In this document: piece after piece, positions 36,761 to 44,259 of the stretch
How the letters are laid out: each line of letters begins with the position of its first letter
Position numbering within the stretch: position 1 is the stretch's first letter
DNA from: Aliiroseovarius sp. PrR006
GTDB lineage: Bacteria > Pseudomonadota > Alphaproteobacteria > Rhodobacterales > Rhodobacteraceae
Reading direction: 5' to 3'
Assembly (NCBI RefSeq): GCF_010500215.1
Contig: NZ_JAAGOY010000008.1
Span: forward strand, 96,227-160,226
DNA length: 64,000 bases
Program-made: the position numbers and the translations under genes
Notes under the pieces: model-generated
Databases searched by the model: none
Told to the model about the DNA's origin: nothing
Seen by the model: the letters and a program-made list of their open reading frames with translations, nothing else

Positions 36761-37786
36761 TTACTTCCCCTTGAAATCACGCCAGGTGCGCACCAGCACG
36801 GGCGACAGCAGGATGGCGACGCCAATGATGGTTAGAACCGAGGTTGCAGAAGCAGCCGAGAGCTGTCGGGTTTCGCCGCCAAGATCGTTGAAAATGATCC
36901 AAGACAGCGAAGTCGCATGCGCTGAGGCGTTGAACCCCACCACAGGCTCGAAGACCCGGAAGTTGTCCATCAGCTGGATCAGCGCCACGAAAGTCACCAG
37001 CGGCATCAGGTGCGGCACCACCACGTATTTGATCTGTTGCCAGCGGGTGGCACCGTCGATCTGTGCGGCCTCGATCTGATCCTTCGGCAAGGTCTGAAGC
37101 CCCGCATAAAAGACCACGAAAGCAAACGGGGCCGAGTGCCAGATTCCGTAGACGATCAGCATGACCCACGTCAGCCCGGTTGACGCCTTGAGCGAGAAAT
37201 TCGGATCCCCCGCAAGACCGACCAGTGCCGAGCCGATAATGCCGCGACTGTCGACCATCCAGAACAGGATCAGTGACCCGATCAAAGGCGTGACAATCAT
37301 CGGCAGAAGCGAGAAGAAGATCATCAGCCCCTTCAGATGGCGGTGCAGCGAGTTCACGGCGAGCGCGATCATCAAGCCGACCACAATCAGCATCGGGGTC
37401 ACGATGAAGGTAAATGTCAGAGTAAATGCCAACGCGCGATAAAGCGGCAGGTTGAACAGGCGGTCCCAGAAATCACCCCAGGTCTCGGCGGTGTCCCAAG
37501 CCTCGCCAAGTTCGGCAATCGCAAGGTGTCCACGGTCCAGATAGATATCCAGTCCGACGAAACGGCCAAGGGGCTGGGCCTCGCGGATCTCACGGGTGGC
37601 TTCTTGGTCAATGGTGGTTTCGGTCGTGCAACCCACCAGCGGGGTGCAATTCTCGACAGTTTTCAGAACCGCCTCATGCGGGGCAAAGACCGACTGGGTC
37701 ACCACCGATACAATCGGCAGCGCGATGAACAGGAACATCGCAAGACCCGTCGGCAGGAAGAACCAGAAGAACGTTCTATGTTTCAT
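36761..37786 (-). CDS. Sugar-type ABC transporter permease, MalF/UgpA family
   Basis: This is a 341-residue membrane protein with a first helix at about 7-30 and an unusually long periplasmic loop (about 35-105, with a Cys pair in ENCTPLVGCTTET). It then has the five-helix core and the EAA coupling loop QIEAAQIDGATRWQQIKYVVVP near 235. Together with the MalG-type permease it forms the translocation channel of a carbohydrate-uptake (CUT1) importer. Confidence 0.92.
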   Translation of the reverse strand: MKHRTFFWFFLPTGLAMFLFIALPIVSVVTQSVFAPHEAVLKTVENCTPLVGCTTETTIDQEATREIREAQPLGRFVGLDIYLDRGHLAIAELGEAWDTAETWGDFWDRLFNLPLYRALAFTLTFTFIVTPMLIVVGLMIALAVNSLHRHLKGLMIFFSLLPMIVTPLIGSLILFWMVDSRGIIGSALVGLAGDPNFSLKASTGLTWVMLIVYGIWHSAPFAFVVFYAGLQTLPKDQIEAAQIDGATRWQQIKYVVVPHLMPLVTFVALIQLMDNFRVFEPVVGFNASAHATSLSWIIFNDLGGETRQLSAASATSVLTIIGVAILLSPVLVRTWRDFKGK

Positions 37787-37851
37787 CTTGGGACCCAGAC
37801 TAAGTGAATGGTTACCGGAGAGGATCGCTCCTCTCCGGTGGGGAGGAAGGC

Positions 37852-39078
37852 TTACTTAAGGAAGCCCTTTTCCACGGCGGCAGCACGATAAGCTGCTTCG
37901 ATGTCAGCCAAGGCCTGCTCGGCGCTTTCCTTGTCTTGCAGGAAGTCGGCCAGCTCGTTGCCGATCGCGCCATGCATCAGGCCCATGTAGGGAACCATCG
38001 GGTAGGGAACGGTGCCTGCTTTCGCGGCGTCAAACACACCGATGGCAGCGTCGGTCGGCTCATAGCCGTCGATCAGCCACACAGCCTGCGAGGCCACTTC
38101 GGCGTCCTGCATCAGCTCGGGACGGATGCCGTTCATCATGGCGATGAAGGTCGCTTCGGCTTCCTCGTCAGAGATGTTCTTGGCAACGGTCCAGCCGTCC
38201 CACCACAGGGTCGATGCCGGGATCGAGCCGCCGCCCACAGTCATCGGACCGGCGATGGCGTGGCCGTTCTTGACCTCGTCCGTGACACCGTCAGCGGTTG
38301 TCTGGGTTGCGGCACGCGAGCCCCACATGTTCAGAAGCGCGATGTTGCCTGCACGATATTCGGCGTTGGTCGCATTCGAGTCATGGGTCAGGAAGTCGGG
38401 GTTCATGTACTCGGTCAGTGCCTTCATCATGTTCAGCGTGTTCACGCCAGCTTCCGAGTTGATGTTCGGCTCGGCAGTGCCTTCTTTGAAGAAAGTGCCA
38501 CCGTAACCGATGAACATGTTGTTGAATTCCTGCGCAAGGTTCCAACCGGCAGCATATGCACCGCCAATCGGGTTCTGCATGACGCCCTTGTCGCGGATCA
38601 TCTTGGCCGCCTCCAGCATTTCTTCATAGGTTTTGGGCGGCTCGATGCCCAGATCGGCCAGAACGTCCTTGCGGTACATCAGGTGCTGGGCGTTCGCCAT
38701 GAAGGCCACGGCCAGAACCTTGCCGTCCACGGTGATCAGCTGAGATTTCTGCAGACCTTGCCCGTGCTTGGCGACCAGATCGTCCAGCGGACGCACCAGA
38801 TCATCGTTCATTAGGATCGTCAGGGTCGAGTTCGCCACAATCGCCGAAGTATATTCCGCAGGATTGCCCTGCATACCAGCCACATGGATGTCCTTGTGGT
38901 CGGCGGTCAGGTTTTTGGTCACTTCTGCGCCGGTGCATTCGGCCGCGCCTGCGCCAACGGTCTGGATCGCCGGGAATTCGTTGCCGATGATATTCACTCG
39001 CGCGCCGATCTCGCAGGCAAACGCGCTTCCTGCCATAAGGGCAAAGGCGCTGGACAAAGCCACTTTCCTAAAAAACAT
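37852..39078 (-). CDS. ABC transporter extracellular solute-binding protein, family 1
   Basis: This 408-residue periplasmic binding protein has signal peptide MFFRKVALSSAFALMAGSAFA, cleaved before CEIGARVNIIGNE; the Cys after the cut could be a disulfide partner. The fold is CUT1-type, with YTSAIVANSTLTILMNDDLVRPLDDLV near 85, KTYEEMLEAAKMIRD near 155, IALLNMWGSRAA near 240 and a C-terminal AYRAAAVEKG tail. The aromatic residues (WWDGWTV near 285) could stack on a sugar-like ligand. A good ribosome site GGAGGAAT precedes the start. Confidence 0.92.
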   Translation of the reverse strand: MFFRKVALSSAFALMAGSAFACEIGARVNIIGNEFPAIQTVGAGAAECTGAEVTKNLTADHKDIHVAGMQGNPAEYTSAIVANSTLTILMNDDLVRPLDDLVAKHGQGLQKSQLITVDGKVLAVAFMANAQHLMYRKDVLADLGIEPPKTYEEMLEAAKMIRDKGVMQNPIGGAYAAGWNLAQEFNNMFIGYGGTFFKEGTAEPNINSEAGVNTLNMMKALTEYMNPDFLTHDSNATNAEYRAGNIALLNMWGSRAATQTTADGVTDEVKNGHAIAGPMTVGGGSIPASTLWWDGWTVAKNISDEEAEATFIAMMNGIRPELMQDAEVASQAVWLIDGYEPTDAAIGVFDAAKAGTVPYPMVPYMGLMHGAIGNELADFLQDKESAEQALADIEAAYRAAAVEKGFLK

Positions 39079-39099
39079 TGGTATTCCTCCCTGGATGGT

Positions 39100-39124
39100 G
39101 GGTGCATCTTCGAAGGCTGCACCC
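39100..39124. promoter_or_regulatory. Hairpin between ATPase and binding-protein genes
   Basis: The 7-base arms GGGTGCA and TGCACCC enclose CTTCGAAG, which is itself a palindrome, giving a long imperfect stem in the 83-base gap 39079-39161. It could process or stabilise the binding-protein transcript, which is usually needed in excess. Confidence 0.5.
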
Positions 39125-39161
39125 CTTGATTGCCCCGCCCTGCGGCGGAAAAAAAGTGGGG

Positions 39162-40217
39162 TTAGCCCCCCAAACGCGCCCCTGTTTCAGCGTCGAACAG
39201 GTGGCAGTGATCTGTGTGGATATGCATCGAGACAGTGTCATCGATCTCGGCCCGGAAGGACTTGTCGGCTTTCACCGACACCAGCTGACCGGCCAAGCGG
39301 ACCGAAACCATGGTGCTGTCTCCCAAAAGCTCCAAGGTATAGATCGGCGCGTTGATCTCGCCTCTGGATCCATCAACAACGACGTTCGCGTCCTCGGCGC
39401 GGAAGCCAAGGGTGATGGGACCGTCAGGGGCGTCCAGCCCGGGAACTTCGGTGTATTTCGAACGGAACACACCGTTTTCCATCGTGCCTTCGATCAGGTT
39501 CATTGCGGGCGAGCCGATGAAGCTGGCCACGAAGGCGTTGGCCGGGCGATCATAGATGTCGACCGGCGTGCCGACTTGCTGCACCACACCCTGCTTCATG
39601 ATGACCACGCGGTCGGCAAGGGTCATCGCCTCGATCTGGTCGTGGGTCACGTAGATCGTGGTCACCGCCAGTTCGTGCGACAGGTTCTTGATCTGCGCAC
39701 GGGTTGAGACGCGCAGCTTGGCGTCAAGGTTCGACAGCGGTTCGTCCATCAGGAACACGTTGGGCTCGCGCACGATGGCACGGGCCAAGGCCACGCGCTG
39801 GCGCTGACCGCCCGACAGCTCGGCCGGTTTTCGATGCAGGAAATCGTCCAGCTCGACCATGGCGCTGGCGCGGCGGACCTTTTCGTCATGGGTCTTGGGA
39901 TCAATGCCGCGGACCTTCAGCGGAAAGCGGATGTTCTCGTAGACGTTCATGTTGGGATAGAGCGCATAGCTTTGGAAAACCATCGCCACATCGCGGTCTT
40001 TGGGCTCCAGATCATTGACCTTGACGCCATCCACCAGGATGTCGCCCTCGGTCGCATCTTCAAGCCCTGCGATCATGCGCATGGTGGTGGTCTTGCCACA
40101 GCCCGAAGGCCCCAGCAGCACCAGAAACTCTTTGTCCGCAATGGTCAGGTCGAAATTGTCGACCCCGACGAAACTGCCCCAACGCTTGCTGATGTTCTTC
40201 AGCTGGATCTCGGCCAT
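39162..40217 (-). CDS. Sugar-type ABC transporter ATPase, MalK/UgpC family
   Basis: This is a 351-residue ATPase. The start at 40217 is chosen; longer in-frame starts run into the regulatory region. Walker A GPSGCGKTT near 38, Q-loop FQSYALYPNMNVYENI near 82, signature [15 protein letters not shown] near 135, Walker B VFLMDEPLSNLD near 153 and H-loop YVTHDQIEA near 188 are complete. The C-terminal TOBE-type regulatory domain (about 240-351) ends in DHCHLFDAETGARLGG. It is the first gene of the minus-strand arm of the island and lies directly downstream of the two LacI-type operators. A decayed relative of this gene is found at 43061-43369. Confidence 0.94.
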   Translation of the reverse strand: MAEIQLKNISKRWGSFVGVDNFDLTIADKEFLVLLGPSGCGKTTTMRMIAGLEDATEGDILVDGVKVNDLEPKDRDVAMVFQSYALYPNMNVYENIRFPLKVRGIDPKTHDEKVRRASAMVELDDFLHRKPAELSGGQRQRVALARAIVREPNVFLMDEPLSNLDAKLRVSTRAQIKNLSHELAVTTIYVTHDQIEAMTLADRVVIMKQGVVQQVGTPVDIYDRPANAFVASFIGSPAMNLIEGTMENGVFRSKYTEVPGLDAPDGPITLGFRAEDANVVVDGSRGEINAPIYTLELLGDSTMVSVRLAGQLVSVKADKSFRAEIDDTVSMHIHTDHCHLFDAETGARLGG

Positions 40218-40246
40218 TCGGATTCCCCTCCCATTGGAATCAGATT

Positions 40247-40262
40247 TTGCATACGCATGCAA
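40247..40262. promoter_or_regulatory. LacI-type operator 1
   Basis: TTGCATACGCATGCAA is nearly a perfect palindrome with central CG, as LacI-family sites have. It lies 30 bases upstream of the ATPase start and 91 bases upstream of the divergent SnoaL-like start. The likely binder is the LacI-family protein encoded at 30985-32010. Confidence 0.7.
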
Positions 40263-40301
40263 AAACGTTAGACTAGCCTGTGACAATTTGGCAAGGTATT
40301 T

Positions 40302-40317
40302 TTGCAAACGTATGCAA
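40302..40317. promoter_or_regulatory. LacI-type operator 2
   Basis: TTGCAAACGTATGCAA shares 14 of 16 positions with the site at 40247. The centres are 55 bases apart, about five helical turns, so both sites face the same side of the DNA, as needed for looping or cooperative binding across the divergent promoters. Confidence 0.7.
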
Positions 40318-40352
40318 TAATCCTTCAAGCCACTGACGGGAAGCGAAAATTT

Positions 40353-41354
40353 ATGACGATGATTCAAGACGCCAAAGCCATGGTGCAGCGATTCCATGCA
40401 GCACTCGACGCCCCAGGTGCAGATCTGGAGCAGGTCTTGCAGACATATACTGGCGCAAACTTCGTGTGGCGCGGGTTCCACCCATTCAACGAAATGAACT
40501 CGCCCGAACAGGTCGCAACCGACTTTTGGTCGCCCCTCCGCCAAAGCCTTACGTCACTGCAACGCCGCCAAGACATCTTTTTCGCCGGCACCAACCAGAT
40601 GGATGATTTCACCAGCGTCTGGGTGGTGTCGATGGGGCACCTGATGGGCCTTTTCGACACGGCCTTTTGTGGCATCCCGCCAACCGGCAAGATCGCCATG
40701 CTGCGCTATTGCGAATTTCACCGGATCGAGGGCGACAAGATCGTCGAAACGGCCATGTATTTCGACCTGCCCCACCTGATGGCGCAGGCGAGCATTGTGC
40801 CCTTCCCAGATCATACCGCGGCCCAGTTGGTGCAACCGGGGCCGATGACCCATGACGGGTTGCTGTTCGATGCCCAGCCCGCGCAAGAGGGCGTGGACAC
40901 GCTGACCCTGATCAACCGCATGATCGGTGATCTGGGGCAATGGGACAGCGGGTTGAGCCTTGAAGACGAGCTGCGCCAGACTTGGGCCGAGGATATGCTG
41001 TGGTGGGGGCCGACCGGGATCGGCGCGACCTACACGATCGAACGCTATGCCAAACAGCACTCGGGTCCGTTCCGCGCTGCTTTCTCTGACCGCTCTAAAA
41101 CCACTCACATCGCCCGACTGGCGGAAGGTACCTATGGCGGCTTTTTCGGCTGGCCCAATTTCACGGCCCGCCTGAGTGGTGACTTCATGGGGATGGCTGC
41201 GACCGGCAAGATAGGTGAGTTTCGCGTGATCGACATCTATCGCCGCGACGGGGACAAACTGGCCGAGAACTGGATCTTCATCGACCTGCTGCATTTCTGG
41301 AAATCTCAGGGCCTCGATATCCTGCAGCGCCTGCAAGACGGAGACTACGCATGA
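40353..41354 (+). CDS. Two-domain SnoaL-like (NTF2 fold) protein
   Basis: This 333-residue protein starts at 40353; upstream in-frame starts lie inside the operator. There are two SnoaL-like domains, about 8-155 (YTGANFVWRGFHPFNEMNSPEQ; CGIPPTGKIAMLRYCEFHRI) and 180-325 (GATYTIERYAKQHSGPFRAAF; GMAATGKIGEFRVIDIYRRDG). It ends ENWIFIDLLHFW, matching the paralogues at 32768 and 35223. It opens the plus-strand arm, and its stop overlaps the amidohydrolase start, so the products probably act in sequence. Chemistry unknown. Confidence 0.82.
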   Translation: MTMIQDAKAMVQRFHAALDAPGADLEQVLQTYTGANFVWRGFHPFNEMNSPEQVATDFWSPLRQSLTSLQRRQDIFFAGTNQMDDFTSVWVVSMGHLMGLFDTAFCGIPPTGKIAMLRYCEFHRIEGDKIVETAMYFDLPHLMAQASIVPFPDHTAAQLVQPGPMTHDGLLFDAQPAQEGVDTLTLINRMIGDLGQWDSGLSLEDELRQTWAEDMLWWGPTGIGATYTIERYAKQHSGPFRAAFSDRSKTTHIARLAEGTYGGFFGWPNFTARLSGDFMGMAATGKIGEFRVIDIYRRDGDKLAENWIFIDLLHFWKSQGLDILQRLQDGDYA

Positions 41355-42217
41355 TCGACGCACATCATCACCTGTGGGATCTCTCGGCGGTGCATTATCC
41401 GTGGCTGATGGCCAAGGGCGTCGAGCGGTTTTTCGGAGATCCCTCACCGATCCAGCGCGACTATCTGCTGGATGAGTTTCGCGCGGATGCTGCGGCGCAA
41501 GGGTTCTCTGCGTCGGTGCACATTCAGGTCGGTGCTGAGGACGGCTTGGCCGAGGCCAGATGGGTTCAGTCCGTCGCCGACACCACGCCCGACTGGCCAC
41601 TGGCGCAGGTGGTGTTCTGCGACCTGACTGCACCAAATCTGGACACACAATTGGATGCCTTTCGGGCGCTTCCCACCGTCAAGGGCGTGCGCCAGATCGT
41701 CGGCCGCGCGCCGGGCGAAGATTCGGTGACGGGCACCAACGACCTGCTGGACAACCCACGGTTCCTTGACGGCCTGCGCGAGGCCGGGCGGCGCGAATTG
41801 TCCTTTGATCTGCAACTGATCCCCGAGCTGATGGATAAAACCGCGCGGGTGCTGGAACAGGCGCCCGACACAAAGATCGCCCTCTGTCATGCGGGCAGTT
41901 CGCATGATCGCTCACCCCAAGGGCTGGCCGATTGGGCCACCAAACTGCGCGACCTGACCGCCCTGCCCCAAGTGACCTGTAAACTCTCGGGCTTGGGTAT
42001 GTTTCAGCATGATTGGGCAGTCGACGACTTCCGGCCAATCATCGAACCCTGTTTGGCGCAGTTCGGCCCCGACCGCTGCATGTTCGGATCAAACTTCCCG
42101 GTCGACAGCCTCTATTCCGACTATGCCACGCTGGTACAGGCGCACCGCGCCATCGTCCCGCAAGAGATGCACAAGGCGGTATTCCATGATACAGCCGCGG
42201 CATTCTACGCGCTGTGA
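41351..42217 (+). CDS. Amidohydrolase-superfamily lactonase-like enzyme
   Basis: This is a 288-residue TIM-barrel hydrolase of the amidohydrolase_2 family, which includes L-fuconolactonase, 2-pyrone-4,6-dicarboxylate lactonase and L-rhamnono-lactonase. It has the N-terminal metal motif DAHHHLWD (3-10), the strand motif KGVRQIVGR near 115, CHAG near 182, KLSGLGMF near 215 and the conserved Asp in CMFGSNFPVD near 250. The start overlaps the SnoaL-like stop (ATGA). A sugar-acid lactone hydrolysis is the best guess and would fit a sugar-type importer. Confidence 0.88.
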   Translation: MIDAHHHLWDLSAVHYPWLMAKGVERFFGDPSPIQRDYLLDEFRADAAAQGFSASVHIQVGAEDGLAEARWVQSVADTTPDWPLAQVVFCDLTAPNLDTQLDAFRALPTVKGVRQIVGRAPGEDSVTGTNDLLDNPRFLDGLREAGRRELSFDLQLIPELMDKTARVLEQAPDTKIALCHAGSSHDRSPQGLADWATKLRDLTALPQVTCKLSGLGMFQHDWAVDDFRPIIEPCLAQFGPDRCMFGSNFPVDSLYSDYATLVQAHRAIVPQEMHKAVFHDTAAAFYAL

Positions 42218-42232
42218 TCCAAGGACTGCGAA

Positions 42233-42700
42233 ATGAGCGAAACCTTCATCTACGAGACCACGGTCATTTCCGACTGGATCGACTATAACGGCCACATGCA
42301 GGACGCCTATTACGGGCTGATCTTCAGCTTTGCCGTCGACGCAGTACAGGACGCGATTGGGTTCGACGCAGCCTATCGCCAGCGCACCGGCTGCACGATC
42401 TACCTGCTGGAAGACCACAAGTATTTCCTGAAAGAGGTCAAGCTTGGCGCAGAACTGCGTGTCGAAACCGTGGTGCTGGACAGCGACGAAAAGCGGTTTC
42501 ACCTGCACCTGACCATGCTGCACGGAGGCACTCCGGTGGCCGTCAGCGAAACCATGGAACTACACGTCAACCAGCACCCGACACCTCATGCTGGTCCCAT
42601 GCCCGCCGAGATCGCCGAACGGTTGGCAGCCGCGCGGGTCCCTGACCCCGACGACCGCAAATTCCGATCCCGCAAGATGACGCTAAAGCATACGACCTAA
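42233..42700 (+). CDS. Hotdog-fold thioesterase, 4HBT family
   Basis: This 155-residue hotdog protein has the catalytic-loop sequence DWIDYNGHMQDAYYG at about 16-30 (Asn-Gly-His-Met as in 4-hydroxybenzoyl-CoA-like thioesterases). The central strands are YLLEDHKYFLKEVKLGAEL. The pattern resembles the betainyl-CoA thioesterase domain of carnitine catabolism (CdhB-type). It lies 15 bases after the amidohydrolase gene and ends the plus-strand arm. If the island's pathway goes through a CoA ester, this enzyme would release it. No CoA ligase or thiolase is visible in the island, so its role is uncertain. Confidence 0.8.
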   Translation: MSETFIYETTVISDWIDYNGHMQDAYYGLIFSFAVDAVQDAIGFDAAYRQRTGCTIYLLEDHKYFLKEVKLGAELRVETVVLDSDEKRFHLHLTMLHGGTPVAVSETMELHVNQHPTPHAGPMPAEIAERLAAARVPDPDDRKFRSRKMTLKHTT

Positions 42701-42780
42701 ACCGAAACCGAGGCGGGGGAGACTTCCCCTTGATCGTGGTGGAAAGGTAGAGGCCACATCGTGACCTCTACCTCATCCGC

Positions 42781-43005
42781 TTACTTATTGAAGAAAGCAG
42801 CCACCGCGTCGGTCGATGCATTCACCGCCTCGGGCTTGTAGTAGGAGTCCACGTGGCTGAATTCGTCAAACGCCAGTTTTTCATGCTCGTTGGTCAACTT
42901 CGCGACAAACTGGGTCGAGCAAGGCGCTGTCGAGGCAATGATCGAGCCACCTTGGCAGACGCCCAGACCATAGATCTCGTCCACGAAATGTAGCGTGCCC
43001 AGATA
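42781..43005 (-). pseudogene. Remnant of a dienelactone-hydrolase-type alpha/beta hydrolase
   Basis: The frame reads from a stop near 43005 to the natural stop at 42781 and gives about 74 residues. It begins [21 protein letters not shown], with a nucleophile-elbow-like G-x-C-x-G, and jumps to a typical C-terminal end KLAFDEFSHVDSYYKPEAV with the catalytic His. The lid and central strands between are missing. No start, no 5' half: a gene eroded by at least one internal deletion. Confidence 0.65.
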
Positions 43006-43060
43006 GGACTACCGCATCCCAAGTGTTTTCGATCAGGCGGAACATATAGCGCAACTGCTT

Positions 43061-43369
43061 GCGCTTTACCCGCATATGTCGGTCGAGGAAAATATGGGGT
43101 TCGGCCTGAAAATGAACGGCCATCCCAAAGACGAGATCAAGGCCAAGGTCAGCGAAGCCAGCCGCATCCTGAAACTGGATGACTATTTGAAGCGCAAACC
43201 CAAGGCGCTGTCGGGCGGGCAACGTCAGCGGGTCGCAGGCGATGGCGAGAAGATCATCGGTGAAAATCGCGAAATCGACACGCTGCCTGAAGGCAGCACC
43301 GTCATTGTTGAGTTTGATGCTGAGAACTGCATGTTCTTTGACGCGGAAACCGAACAAAGACTGCGCTGA
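43061..43369 (+). pseudogene. Remnant of a MalK/UgpC-type ABC ATPase with internal deletion
   Basis: The frame picks up at [15 protein letters not shown] (Q-loop region), runs through the signature [10 protein letters not shown] and then jumps to [14 protein letters not shown] and the usual C-terminal end [11 protein letters not shown]. Walker A, Walker B, H-loop and most of the regulatory domain are gone, so some 200 residues are missing inside and about 75 at the front. It is a relative of, but not identical to, the intact ATPase at 39162. Confidence 0.75.
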
Positions 43370-43467
43370 CACCCCTACCAGGTATCAAGACCTAGAAACG
43401 GGCGCGTACTACGCAAGGCGGCCGCTTCCGGGCATTTTCGTCTATGTCAGGGATTCATGCGCGCCTG

Positions 43468-44247
43468 TCAGGACTCATAGATTTCCGACAGCTTGGCAGC
43501 CGCATCCCTGAGCGGACCAAGGAATCCGACAATCTGCTCGAAGGAACAGCGCATCACTGGGGCATGTACAGACAACGTCGCCAACATGCGGCCTTGCTGG
43601 TCAAGGATCGGAACCGCGATGGCCGCCATTCCTGTCATGAACTCTTCATTGTCCTGAGAATACCCGCGCTTCCGGGTCGCCGCGAGCTCTTGACGCAGCT
43701 CAGCCGGATCGGTGATGGTCTTGTCCGTCAGTTTCTCTAAGGGCTTCGCCGACAAGACGCCATTCAGCGTCGTCGATTTCAGGGTCGAGAGATACATCTT
43801 GCCGCTCGCCGTGCAATGGAACGGCACCTGCGTTCCCCGGGGCAGCTGAATGCGCAAAGGCCACTTGGTTTCCACCCGGTCGAGATAGGTCATGCCCTCC
43901 CGGTCAGGCGTAGCGAGGTTGATGGTTTCGCCCAGTTCCTCGGCGGCCGCTTTCATGATGGCCAACCGTGCTGTGCGGACACGTTCAGAGGACATCGTGT
44001 TGACAGCCAAGGCGCGCAAACGATCTCCGGGCCCGTAAGAGCGGCCATCCAAATCACGTTGCAAAAAGCCTTCGGCCTCTGCAGTTTGCAGAAGCCGATG
44101 TATCGTTGGTTTTGGCAAGCCCATGGACTCGATCAGATCAGTGGGTTTGACGGACACCCCAAGCCGCGCAACTTCTTCAAGGATTCTCAGCAACCGAAGG
44201 TTGGTTGGGATCTGAGGTTCTTTTGAAGTTCTCGCGTCTTCAGGCAT
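43468..44247 (-). CDS. iseR: IclR family transcriptional regulator, probable isethionate regulator
   Basis: This 259-residue regulator has a winged helix-turn-helix (SVKPTDLIESMGLPKPTIHRLLQ, about 31-53) and the IclR effector domain (about 80-255; FHCTASGKMYLS near 145 and FMTGMAAIAVPILD near 202). It follows the TRAP genes on the same strand. In Cupriavidus necator an IclR-type regulator (IseR) controls the isethionate genes, which fits the surrounding genes here. The candidate target is the inverted repeat at 47648-47664. The symbol is inferred from context. Confidence 0.85.
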   Translation of the reverse strand: MPEDARTSKEPQIPTNLRLLRILEEVARLGVSVKPTDLIESMGLPKPTIHRLLQTAEAEGFLQRDLDGRSYGPGDRLRALAVNTMSSERVRTARLAIMKAAAEELGETINLATPDREGMTYLDRVETKWPLRIQLPRGTQVPFHCTASGKMYLSTLKSTTLNGVLSAKPLEKLTDKTITDPAELRQELAATRKRGYSQDNEEFMTGMAAIAVPILDQQGRMLATLSVHAPVMRCSFEQIVGFLGPLRDAAAKLSEIYES

Positions 44248-44259
44248 CGCATCTCGATC

